Origin: Actinomycetota bacterium
GTDB lineage: Bacteria; Actinomycetota; Acidimicrobiia; Acidimicrobiales; BP-101
Assembly (NCBI GenBank): GCA_030838265.1
Contig: JAUTXA010000003.1
Coordinates: 1 to 12,068, forward strand
Direction of reading: 5' to 3'
Length of the DNA: 12,068 nucleotides
In this document: positions 6,283-12,068 of the stretch, one piece after another
Layout: each line of letters starts with the position of its first letter
Numbering within the stretch: position 1 is the first letter of the stretch
The notes under the pieces: generated by a model
What the model was told of the DNA's origin: nothing
What the model saw: only the letters and a program-made list of their open reading frames with translations
Database searches by the model: none
Position numbers and translations under genes: made by a program

Positions 6283-7161
6283 ATGGCTGGAAAACGAGAC
6301 GGCGGCGCCAATGGCGATGATGACGCCGACGACGCGTCCCCGCCCAATCGCCGGGTCAAAGTGGCGATCGTGGACGACCAGCCCGACGTTCGACTGCTGC
6401 TGCGCCTGACGCTCAGCCGAGACAAGCGCTTCGACGTGGTGGGCGAGGCGACCAACGGTGAGGAGGCGATCGCCCTGGCCGCCGCCGCCCAGCCCGATCT
6501 GCTCATCCTCGATCGGCAGATGCCGGTGATGGGCGGCGTCGAGGCCCTCCCGGTGATCAAGCAGCGTTCGCCCAAGACGGCCGTCGTGCTCTACACGGCG
6601 ACGGCCGACGCTGGGACCTACCAGGCGGCCCTGGCCGCGGGGGCCGTCGAGGTGCTCGAGAAGAGGTCCGTGGGACCCAGCTTCGTCGACGACCTGGCCA
6701 GCGCCCTGGCGTCGCACTGGGCTCCCGACAACGCCGACGTCGAGATCAAGGTCGGGCCCGTCAGCGCCGCCGCGGCGCGAGTGTGGATCGAGAACACCTC
6801 GGGGATCCTGGCTGCGGTCCGCGCTCACCCCGAGGTGATCGATGGCGGCATCCCCGACGACGTCATCGAGCTCTTCCAGAACTTCATCGAGTCGTGGCGA
6901 GCGGTCGCCGTCTCCGACAAGGAGTTTCACTGGACGGCGCGAGCCGATGCCGCCGTCGTGCAGCGGCTGGTCGAGAACTGGGCGGCGATTGACTCGCTCA
7001 GCGACGAGACGCTCGAGAGCCTCGGCGTCCACTGGTCCCCACCCGAAGGCGAGCCCTTCTTCCATGCCCTCACCGCCGGCGTGCTCACCGGCCTCGAGGC
7101 CCGCGAGGAGACGCGCCAGCTGGCCGCCGCCCTCGAGACGCGCTGGTCGGCGTCGGCCTGA
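6283..7161 (+). CDS. response regulator: receiver domain plus unrecognised helical output domain
   Basis: The 292-residue protein has an acidic, disordered first 22 residues, then a receiver domain (about 24-143). Visible receiver features are the acidic pair Asp31-Asp32 (VAIVDDQPDVR), phospho-acceptor Asp77 in LLILDRQMPVMGG, the switch Thr105 in VVLYTAT, and Lys127 in EVLEKRS. The C-terminal 150 residues show no helix-turn-helix, GGDEF, EAL or kinase motif. They look alpha-helical and acidic with many Trp (Trp169, 205, 217, 233, 251), for example NFIESWRAVAVSDKEFHWTARADAA. The output may be protein-protein interaction, but that is inference. No histidine kinase is adjacent, so this is an orphan. 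It lies 27 bp after the dehydrogenase gene and 44 bp before the hydrolase gene. A TANNNT box 8 nt upstream supports the ATG. Confidence 0.85.
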   Translation: MAGKRDGGANGDDDADDASPPNRRVKVAIVDDQPDVRLLLRLTLSRDKRFDVVGEATNGEEAIALAAAAQPDLLILDRQMPVMGGVEALPVIKQRSPKTAVVLYTATADAGTYQAALAAGAVEVLEKRSVGPSFVDDLASALASHWAPDNADVEIKVGPVSAAAARVWIENTSGILAAVRAHPEVIDGGIPDDVIELFQNFIESWRAVAVSDKEFHWTARADAAVVQRLVENWAAIDSLSDETLESLGVHWSPPEGEPFFHALTAGVLTGLEAREETRQLAAALETRWSASA

Positions 7162-7205
7162 ACCCGGTTGGCTCTCCGCTCCCGACCACGGCAAGGATCA
7201 AGGCC

Positions 7206-8108
7206 ATGAGTGAGTTCTCCGCCAAGTCCATCCGCCTGCATGGTCACGACGTGACGTACCGCATGGCGGGGGCCGGTCCCGCCATCGTCCTTCTCCACGG
7301 CGTCACGGGCAGCTCGACGACCTGGAAGCAGGTCATGCCCGACCTGGCCAAGGACCACCTCGTCATCGCGCCCGACCTCCTCGGCCATGGCGAGTCGGCC
7401 AAGCCGCGCGGCGACTACTCGTTGGGTGCGTACGCCAGTGGGGTCCGCGACCTACTCGTCGCCTTGGGCGTCGAGCGCGGCACGTTCGTCGGTCACTCCC
7501 TTGGCGGCGGCGTGGCCATGCAGCTGGCCTACCAGTTCCCCGGCCGCGTGGAGCGGCTTGTCCTGGTCGCCAGCGGGGGACTGGGCCGCGAGGTCTCGCC
7601 CCTCCTCCGGGCCGCGACCCTGCCCGGCAGCGAGCTGGTGCTCGGCGCCGTCCTCGACCGGCGCATCCAAGCCGTCGGTCAGCTCTTCGGCAGCTTGGCC
7701 CGGAAGGTGGGCCTTCGCCTCGGGTCGGTCGGCACCGAGGTGTGGCGCAGCTACACCACCCTCACGTCCCGGCCCGCCCAGGGCGCGTTCGTGTCGACGG
7801 TGCGGTCGGTGATCGACCTGAACGGCCAGCGGGTCAGCGCCAACGACCGCCTCTATCTGGCCGCCGGCATCCCGACCATGATCGTGTGGGGCGACCGTGA
7901 CCGCATCATCCCCGTAGGCCACGCCTATGCGGCTCACGACGCCATCCCCGACAGCCGGCTCGAGATCATGCCGGGCGCGGGCCACTTCCTGCCCTTCGAG
8001 CAAGGGCCCCAGTTCGTCGAGCTCCTCCGCGACTTCCTGGCCACCACCGAGCCGGCCCACGCCGGCGAGGAGGACTTCCGCCAGGCCCTGCTGCACCCGC
8101 CCGCTTAG
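7206..8108 (+). CDS. alpha/beta hydrolase (Rv2715-like)
   Basis: This 300-residue cytoplasmic hydrolase has the motifs LLHGVTG (oxyanion hole, 29-35), DLLGHGESAKPRGDYSLGAYA (57-77), nucleophile elbow VGHSLGGGVAM (Ser98), acid WGDRDRIIP (Asp232, or Asp230) and catalytic His260 in GAGHFLPFE. The arrangement and the stretch around GGGVAMQLAYQFPGRVERLVLV resemble the mycobacterial hydrolase Rv2715, whose substrate I do not know. Epoxide hydrolase, esterase, lipase or C-C hydrolase activity are all possible within this fold. The ATG at 7206 has an AAGGATCAAGG stretch just upstream. The gene follows the response regulator by 44 bp and converges on the desaturase gene with a 4-bp overlap of stop regions (8105-8108), leaving no room for a terminator between them. 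The acyl-CoA and desaturase neighbours make a lipid substrate plausible. Confidence 0.9.
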   Translation: MSEFSAKSIRLHGHDVTYRMAGAGPAIVLLHGVTGSSTTWKQVMPDLAKDHLVIAPDLLGHGESAKPRGDYSLGAYASGVRDLLVALGVERGTFVGHSLGGGVAMQLAYQFPGRVERLVLVASGGLGREVSPLLRAATLPGSELVLGAVLDRRIQAVGQLFGSLARKVGLRLGSVGTEVWRSYTTLTSRPAQGAFVSTVRSVIDLNGQRVSANDRLYLAAGIPTMIVWGDRDRIIPVGHAYAAHDAIPDSRLEIMPGAGHFLPFEQGPQFVELLRDFLATTEPAHAGEEDFRQALLHPPA

Positions 8109-9046
8109 CCGGCGGCGCTCACCGGCTCGTGGCGGCGAGCGGACTCGGCCCACCGCTCGGCCATGCGCCGGCCCGCCTTGCCGATGCGCTCGATGCGCTT
8201 GAGCATCGTGGTGCGGGCCTCCTCGGCCTGTGGGTTCAGGCCGGTGATCTCGGCCACATTCCAGTCCCGCAACACGACCGGCAGCAGGATCTGGTCGTGA
8301 TGGATCTGCATGTCGTAGATGCCGGCCTTGGCGATGGCCATGGCCCGGTCACCGAAGTTGGGGATGCCGGTGCCGGGCATCTCGAAATCGCGCACCTGTC
8401 GCTCCATGGCGATGACCATGGTGGAGGGGTCGATCTCGATGCCGGCCGTGACCAGGTCGCGGTAAAAGAGGAAGTGGAGGTTCTCGTCGGCCGCCACGCG
8501 AGCCATGACCTGATAGCCGGCCGGGTCGTCGAGCAGCTTGCCGGTCGCCCGGTGGGAGATGCGGGTGGCCAGCTCTTGCAAGGCGACGTAGACGAGCCCG
8601 TCGGCGGGTGACGGCGGCTCGGGGACGATGCCGGTGCCGACCTGATGCATGCGGTCGCGCTCGAGGGCGATGGGGTCGACGGCGCGGGTCACGGTCAGGT
8701 AGTCGCGGATCGCGATGGAGTGGCGACCCTCCTCGGCTGTCCAGCGTCTGACCCACTCGCCCCAGGGGCCCTCGGGCCCAAAGACCCGCTCGATGGTGCG
8801 GAAGTAGTACGGCAGATTGTCCTCGGTGAGCAGGTTCACGACGAGGGCGGCGCTCACTGCCTCGGGCAGGGGCCACGCCTCGGCGTCCCACTGCTCGCCT
8901 GGCTCGAAGTCGCGGCCGCGGCTCCACGGCACCAGCTCGTGGGGGAACCACTCCTTGGTCGTGGCCAGGTGGCGCTCGACGAGGTTGCCGACGACGGGCG
9001 TGAGCTCACGAAGGAGGACGTCGTTGCTCGAGTCGATCGTGGTCAT
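8105..9046 (-). CDS. desA: acyl-[acyl-carrier-protein] desaturase (DesA-like diiron enzyme)
   Basis: This soluble ferritin-like diiron enzyme (313 residues) should introduce a double bond into an acyl-ACP using O2 and ferredoxin. All six expected iron ligands are visible: Glu75 (LLTEDNLP), Glu106 and His109 (AEEGRH), Glu158 (LQELATRISH), and Glu188 and His191 (ADENLH). The text LLTEDNLPYYFRTIERV and RWTAEEGRHSIAIRDYLTVTRAVDP closely follows mycobacterial DesA2. I chose the ATG at 9046 (MTTIDSSNDV). The open frame runs on to 9151, but that would read through a palindrome and overlap the divergent gene, and TAGGCT lies 7 nt before 9046. There is no Shine-Dalgarno, so it is probably leaderless. 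It diverges from the iron enzyme gene across 91 bp and is likely repressed through the palindrome covering its promoter. Confidence 0.92.
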   Translation of the reverse strand: MTTIDSSNDVLLRELTPVVGNLVERHLATTKEWFPHELVPWSRGRDFEPGEQWDAEAWPLPEAVSAALVVNLLTEDNLPYYFRTIERVFGPEGPWGEWVRRWTAEEGRHSIAIRDYLTVTRAVDPIALERDRMHQVGTGIVPEPPSPADGLVYVALQELATRISHRATGKLLDDPAGYQVMARVAADENLHFLFYRDLVTAGIEIDPSTMVIAMERQVRDFEMPGTGIPNFGDRAMAIAKAGIYDMQIHHDQILLPVVLRDWNVAEITGLNPQAEEARTTMLKRIERIGKAGRRMAERWAESARRHEPVSAAG

Positions 9047-9053
9047 GGGCCCT

Positions 9054-9059
9054 AGCCTA
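9054..9059 (-). promoter_or_regulatory. candidate leaderless -10 box of the desaturase gene
   Basis: On the minus strand this reads TAGGCT (TANNNT), 7 nt before the ATG at 9046. At exactly 17 bp further upstream the hexamer is TGGAAG (9077-9082), a weak 3-of-6 match to TTGACA. The box overlaps the end of the palindrome at 9055-9076. Confidence 0.45.
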
Positions 9060-9076
9060 CCTACCAGTAGGTAGGC
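9055..9076. promoter_or_regulatory. perfect 22-bp palindromic operator candidate between two divergent diiron-type enzyme genes
   Basis: The half-sites GCCTACCTAC and GTAGGTAGGC are exact reverse complements separated by CA. The site fills the spacer and most of the -10 box of the desaturase promoter, and ends 61 bp before the ATG of the divergent iron enzyme. A protein bound here should block the desaturase promoter directly and may also affect the other gene. The size and symmetry suit a TetR-type dimer. The palindrome is seen in the sequence; the regulator is inferred and is not encoded in the window. Confidence 0.65.
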
Positions 9077-9137
9077 CTTCCAGCCGGGGCGGAGGGGAAT
9101 GGTACGGCCCGCCGCGGGGGAATGACCGGGAGACCCC

Positions 9138-10145
9138 ATGTACGCCGTCACCGACCTCGCTCTCGCCCCGCAGCCTGCCCTCCCCCGTCCGCGAGGCGAG
9201 CTGACGGCCGGTCTCTTCGCCGCCCTGCGGCGGGGCCCCGGACCCTTGGCCTGGCCCCGCCTGGCCTGTGCCGACCCCTTGACCGACGAGGACCTCCAGC
9301 TCGCCCTCTATGCCTGCTACGAGCTCCACTACCGGGGCTGGGCCGACGTCGACGACGCGTGGGAGTGGCATCCGTCGCTCCTCGCCTTCCGGGCCGAGCT
9401 CGAGGTCGCATTCGAGCAGGCACTGCGCGACGCGATCGGGTTCCACCCAGCCCCGGGCGACGTGGCCGCGTCGCTCTGGGAGATGGCCACGACCGGCGAC
9501 GGGCCCTCGCTCTCGGCGTTCGTCGCCGAGGAGGGCTCGCTCGAGCAGGTCCGCGAGCTCGCTGTCCATCGATCGGCCTACCAGCTGAAGGAGGCGGACC
9601 CCCACACGTGGGTCATCCCCCGGCTCTCGGGCCGGGCCAAGGCGACCGTCGTCGCCATTCAGCACGACGAATACGGCGAAGGCCGCCTCGGTGCGGCCCA
9701 TGCCGAGCTCTTCGCCCAGACCATGGCCGCCCTCGGCCTCGACCCAACCTACGGCGTCTACCTCGATCGCATCCCCGGCTTCACCCTCGCCACCACCAAC
9801 CTGATCTCGTGGCTTGGATTGCACCGGCGGCTGCGCGGCGCACTGGTCGGGCACCTAGCGCTGTTCGAGATGACGTCGGTGGGCCCGATGGGTCGCTACG
9901 CCGCCACCCTCGAACGCCTCGGCATCGGCGAGGAAGGGCGGCGCTTCTACGACGTGCATGTCGAGGCCGACGAGATCCACCAGCACCTGGCGGTCGACCA
10001 CATGGTGGGCGGTTTGCAGAGCGACGAGCACGACTTGGCGGCCGACGTCCACTTCGGGGCCCGGGCCGTCAGCGCCCTCGAGGCGACGTTCACGGCCCGG
10101 GTGTTGGCGGCGTGGCGGCAGGGCGTGTCGTCCCTCCTGCCCTGA
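9138..10145 (+). CDS. iron-containing redox enzyme family protein (haem-oxygenase-like diiron fold)
   Basis: This 335-residue helical protein matches the iron-containing redox enzyme family, haem-oxygenase-like metal oxidases related in fold to the alkene-forming UndA and other HDO enzymes. Metal-ligand candidates occur in family-like places: YELHYRGW (Glu62, His64), HRSAYQLKEADPHTW (His144, Glu152, His156), IQHDEYGEG (His176, Glu178, Glu181), HLALFEMTS (His239, Glu244) and YDVHVEADEIHQ (His274, Glu276, Glu279, His281). I cannot say which of these bind iron. There is no signal peptide, so it should be cytoplasmic. The ATG at 9138 follows GGGAG at 9128-9132. It is transcribed divergently from the desaturase gene and converges on the PLP lyase gene with a 3-bp gap. 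Members of the fold oxidise fatty acids, amino acids or aromatics; the substrate here is unknown. Confidence 0.83.
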   Translation: MYAVTDLALAPQPALPRPRGELTAGLFAALRRGPGPLAWPRLACADPLTDEDLQLALYACYELHYRGWADVDDAWEWHPSLLAFRAELEVAFEQALRDAIGFHPAPGDVAASLWEMATTGDGPSLSAFVAEEGSLEQVRELAVHRSAYQLKEADPHTWVIPRLSGRAKATVVAIQHDEYGEGRLGAAHAELFAQTMAALGLDPTYGVYLDRIPGFTLATTNLISWLGLHRRLRGALVGHLALFEMTSVGPMGRYAATLERLGIGEEGRRFYDVHVEADEIHQHLAVDHMVGGLQSDEHDLAADVHFGARAVSALEATFTARVLAAWRQGVSSLLP

Positions 10146-10148
10146 GCA

Positions 10149-11408
10149 TCACTCGAGGGTGGCGTAGTTGGTCGACCGGTCTGCTGTCTCGGCCCCGTCG
10201 AGGGCGGTCACCACCTCGCCCAGGTCGCGCAGAAAGGTCTCGATGACCGGCGCGTTGCCGGGGCTGACGGTGGCGTGGAGCGAGTCGGGCGGGGCCTGGC
10301 GGTCGAGGAACCAGCCCCGGGCCTGCAGCCCGTCGCCCACGGCAAAGATGTCGAGGGCGGGGGTGCCGTCCTCACCCGGGGCGGCGGCGATGGCGACCAG
10401 GTGGGCTTCGGGATTGCCGACGACACGCAGACCTGCGATGGCCCGCACTCCGTTGGCCATGCGCTGGGCGGTGTCGATGGTGGTGCGGGTGAGGCGGAGG
10501 TATCCCTCGACCCCGAGATGGTGCAGCACGGCCCAGGCGCAGGCCATCGGCAGGGCGGGTCGGGTCCCCTGCATGCTGGGTGAGGCGTAGAAGCCGCCCA
10601 GCCAGTCGTCGAAGACGAAGGTCTGGTAGCGGCGCAGGACCTTGGTGCGATGGATGATCACCGACGCGCCCTTCGGTGTGTACCCCAGCTTGTGGAGGTC
10701 AGCCGAGATGCTCGTCACTCCTGGCACCCGGAAGTCCCACGGCGGCACCGGCTCGCCCAACTCCTCCATGAAGGGGAGGACGAAGCCGCCCATGCACGCG
10801 TCGGTGTGGAAGTTCGCACCGGCGTCGGCGGCCAGCGCAGCCAGCTCGGGGATGGGGTCGATCACGCCTTGGGGGTACTGCGGCGCCGACCCGACGACGA
10901 GCACCGTGTGCTCGTTGACGGCCGCGGCCATGGCCTCGACGTCGGCCCGGTAGTCGGGGCCCACCGCGATCTTGCGGGCCTTCACGCCGAAGTAGTGGGC
11001 CCCCTTGTGAAAGGCGGCGTGGGCGCTCTCGGCCAGCACCATCTCCGGCTCGGTGATGCCGCGCTCGGCGCGGCCACGCTCGCGCGCCGCCTTGACGGCC
11101 ATCAGGATGCTCTCGGTCCCCCCGGACGTCATGAAGCCGGCCGCCTCGGGCCCGCCGTGGAAGAGGTCGGAGCAGGCCCGCACCACCTCGGATTGGATCT
11201 CGGCCAGGCTCGGGAACGCGGCGGTGTTCAGGGCGTTGTCGTGCAGGAACATCGAGGCCACGGCGTCGGCCACCTCGTGGACTTCGGGTCCGCCGTCATA
11301 GACCATGCCGAACGTCCGGCCGTCCTGCCACCGGGCGTCGTTGGCCCGCTTGGCCGTGAGGGCGGCGACCACCTCGTCCTTGCTCATGCCGTGGCGCGGT
11401 AGGGACAT
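10149..11408 (-). CDS. PLP-dependent lyase resembling sphingosine-1-phosphate lyase (group II decarboxylase fold)
   Basis: This 419-residue fold-type I PLP enzyme matches sphingosine-1-phosphate lyase along most of its length. Matches include FPSLAEIQSEVVRACSDLF (65-83), GGPEAAGFMTSGGTESILMA (85-104), ESAHAAFHKGAHYFG (127-141), SAPQYPQGVIDPIPE (174-188) and FHTDACMGGF (200-209). The core SISADLHKLGYTPKGAS (233-249) and DDWLGGFYASPSMQGTRP (267-284) follow. Lys240 should hold PLP, Asp203 should pair with the pyridine nitrogen, and Lys246 sits at the phosphate-binding lysine six residues on. Where lyases read N-x-L-H, this protein has Asn58-Ala-Leu-Asn61, losing a histidine tied to phosphate binding. 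It has no membrane anchor, unlike the animal enzyme. Cleavage of a phospho-sphingoid-like substrate to a long-chain aldehyde is plausible; an amino-acid decarboxylase is the alternative. No Shine-Dalgarno; a TANNNT box lies 9 nt upstream. Confidence 0.86.
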   Translation of the reverse strand: MSLPRHGMSKDEVVAALTAKRANDARWQDGRTFGMVYDGGPEVHEVADAVASMFLHDNALNTAAFPSLAEIQSEVVRACSDLFHGGPEAAGFMTSGGTESILMAVKAARERGRAERGITEPEMVLAESAHAAFHKGAHYFGVKARKIAVGPDYRADVEAMAAAVNEHTVLVVGSAPQYPQGVIDPIPELAALAADAGANFHTDACMGGFVLPFMEELGEPVPPWDFRVPGVTSISADLHKLGYTPKGASVIIHRTKVLRRYQTFVFDDWLGGFYASPSMQGTRPALPMACAWAVLHHLGVEGYLRLTRTTIDTAQRMANGVRAIAGLRVVGNPEAHLVAIAAAPGEDGTPALDIFAVGDGLQARGWFLDRQAPPDSLHATVSPGNAPVIETFLRDLGEVVTALDGAETADRSTNYATLE

Positions 11409-11417
11409 CGTCCCGGG

Positions 11418-11423
11418 ATCGTA
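11418..11423 (-). promoter_or_regulatory. candidate near-leaderless -10 box for the PLP lyase gene
   Basis: On the minus strand this reads TACGAT (TANNNT), 9 nt upstream of the ATG at 11408. The start would have at most a few untranslated bases, consistent with the lack of a clear Shine-Dalgarno. No convincing -35 box is seen. Confidence 0.4.
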
Positions 11424-11495
11424 GGGGATTGCCAGGACTCACTCTGGGTACAGGTCCTGCCACTCAGACGTTGTCTTCAATGAGGAGGAAATTCA

Positions 11496-11657
11496 GTGGG
11501 ACTCGTACTCCTGATCCTGTTGCTGGCGCTGCTGTTCGGCGGCATGGGCTTTGCCATGCACTGGCTGTGGATCATCGCCGTCGTGCTCCTCGTCGTCTGG
11601 GCGCTGGGCTTTGTCATGCGCAGCGCCGATGGCGGCGGTCGTTGGTATCGCTGGTAG
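11496..11657 (+). CDS. short hydrophobic membrane peptide (DUF5670 / lmo0937-like)
   Basis: A 53-residue peptide begins at GTG 11496 after an excellent GAGGAGG (11482-11488) at 7 nt spacing, which is what makes this short gene credible. It has two hydrophobic segments, about 3-20 (LVLLILLLALLFGGMGFA) and 22-41 (HWLWIIAVVLLVVWALGFVM). A short polar tail, RSADGGGRWYRW, follows. This layout, with a Gly-rich tail ending in RWYRW, is what I remember for actinobacterial proteins annotated as hydrophobic protein or lmo0937/DUF5670 family, often stress-linked in other bacteria; the role is unknown. It is divergent from the PLP lyase gene (87 bp between starts) and is followed by a strong hairpin at 11681-11714, so it probably forms a one-gene transcript. 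Confidence 0.8.
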   Translation: MGLVLLILLLALLFGGMGFAMHWLWIIAVVLLVVWALGFVMRSADGGGRWYRW

Positions 11658-11680
11658 CTCGGCGCGCGACGACACCTGAC

Positions 11681-11714
11681 CGATGGGGCCCCGGTGCAGG
11701 CCGGGGCCTCGTCG
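11681..11714 (+). terminator. strong GC-rich hairpin after the hydrophobic peptide gene
   Basis: The left arm CGATGGGGCCCCGG (11681-11694) pairs with CCGGGGCCTCGTCG (11701-11714) around the loop TGCAGG: a 14-bp stem with two G-T wobbles and an uninterrupted 8-bp GC core. It begins 23 bp after the stop at 11657 and lies before msrA. There is no T-run, as in many actinobacterial terminators, so its efficiency is uncertain. Confidence 0.6.
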
Positions 11715-11769
11715 CGCCGGTAGCTAGGAAGGCGGGCTGACCTACGCTGGCGGGGCGGAGGTGGCAGCC

Positions 11770-12068
11770 ATGTTCGGTAGCAAGAAGGCCCAGATGATCT
11801 CGCCCGACGAAGCCCTGTCCGGTCGAGCCACGAAGGTGGCGGTGCCCGATCGGCACTTCGTCAACGGTCACACCCTGACCCCGCCTTTCCCCGAGGGATT
11901 GGCGCAGGCCGTGTTCGCCATGGGCTGCTTCTGGGGTGCCGAGCGAAAGTTCTGGGAGACGCCGGGTGTGTTCACCACGGCCGTGGGCTACACGGGTGGC
12001 TACACCCCGAACCCGTCCTATGAAGAGGTCTGCTCGGCCCGCACCGGCCACACCGAGGCTGTCCTCGT
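11770..12068 (+). CDS. msrA: peptide methionine sulfoxide reductase MsrA (3' end beyond window)
   Basis: Only the first 99 codons plus two bases lie in the window. The protein reduces methionine-S-sulfoxide in proteins and free methionine, repairing oxidative damage in the cytoplasm. The catalytic motif GCFWGAERKFW (52-62) is intact with nucleophile Cys53, followed by the typical VGYTGGYTPNPSYEEVCSARTGHTEAV. A leader of about 45 residues precedes the core, matching the longer MsrA type (as in E. coli) rather than the shortest forms. The ATG at 11770 follows GGAGG (11757-11761) at 8 nt. A TANNNT hexamer, TACGCT (11743-11748), lies at a distance that would give a short leader, and the hairpin at 11681-11714 separates it from the upstream gene. 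The recycling cysteines, if any, would be past the window edge. Confidence 0.95.
   Translation, partial: MFGSKKAQMISPDEALSGRATKVAVPDRHFVNGHTLTPPFPEGLAQAVFAMGCFWGAERKFWETPGVFTTAVGYTGGYTPNPSYEEVCSARTGHTEAVL

Noticed and set aside
4891..7194. A 767-codon open frame on the minus strand
   Set aside because: It is antisense to the acyl-CoA dehydrogenase and response regulator genes, has a low-complexity Gly/Arg/Val/Asp composition, and shows no family motif. GC-rich third positions create such frames.
9047..9151. Upstream start for the desaturase at 9151
   Set aside because: It would read through the palindrome and overlap the divergent gene's start. The ATG at 9046 begins at the family-typical N-terminus and has a -10 box 7 nt upstream.
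11433..11459. CAGGAC...GTCCTG inverted repeat and a GGGTAC (SigB/SigF-like -10) upstream of the hydrophobic peptide gene
   Set aside because: The arms are only 6 bp with a 15-bp spacer, and no GTTT-type -35 lies at the right distance. Both could arise by chance.
1..12068. Mobile element, CRISPR array, prophage, toxin-antitoxin or defence system
   Set aside because: No transposase or integrase motifs, terminal repeats, spaced direct repeats or recognisable defence domains were seen on either strand. Composition looks even throughout.

Overview
The window reads as chromosomal DNA of a high-GC actinobacterium. Coding density is high, third codon positions are strongly G/C-biased, GTG starts are used, and several proteins resemble mycobacterial or actinobacterial families: an Rv2715-like hydrolase, a DesA2-like desaturase, a FadE with a Gly-rich insert, and a short hydrophobic stress-type peptide. 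Several operon-head genes also appear to be leaderless. A deep-branching class such as Acidimicrobiia is possible, but the sequence alone does not settle it. I see no rRNA, tRNA, CRISPR array, insertion sequence or prophage.

Layout: (1) 29-1941 is a nitrogen operon, with an ammonium channel overlapping a PII signal protein by the ATGA tetranucleotide. (2) 2006-2410 is a small conserved protein whose Shine-Dalgarno lies in the arm of a 9-bp inverted repeat. It converges on a minus-strand MEDS plus RsbW-like ATPase (2430-3386). (3) Divergent from that ATPase, a secreted PHB-depolymerase/feruloyl-esterase-type lipoprotein (3471-4487) overlaps a small conserved protein (4484-4882). (4) A perfect 8+2+8 bp palindrome precedes an acyl-CoA dehydrogenase (4942-6255). 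A single-receiver response regulator with an unrecognised output domain (6283-7161) and an alpha/beta hydrolase (7206-8108) follow. (5) 8105-10145 holds two different diiron-type enzymes, an acyl-ACP desaturase (minus) and a haem-oxygenase-fold iron enzyme (plus). They diverge across a perfect 10+2+10 bp palindrome that covers the desaturase promoter. (6) A sphingosine-1-phosphate-lyase-like PLP enzyme (minus, 10149-11408) converges on the iron enzyme. (7) The right end has a 53-residue hydrophobic peptide, a strong hairpin, and the start of msrA, cut by the window edge.

Nearly everything from 4.9 to 11.4 kb could act on lipids: acyl-CoA oxidation, ester hydrolysis, desaturation, an iron oxygenase/decarboxylase fold, and aldehyde-releasing cleavage of a long-chain phospho-amino alcohol. 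No lipid-responsive regulator gene is present, so the two palindromes would have to be read by proteins encoded elsewhere.

No wholly new system is evident. The best leads are the shared operator between the two diiron-type enzymes, the S1P-lyase-like enzyme next to them with an altered phosphate-site residue, the five-gene leaderless promoter pattern, and the stem that contains a Shine-Dalgarno sequence.
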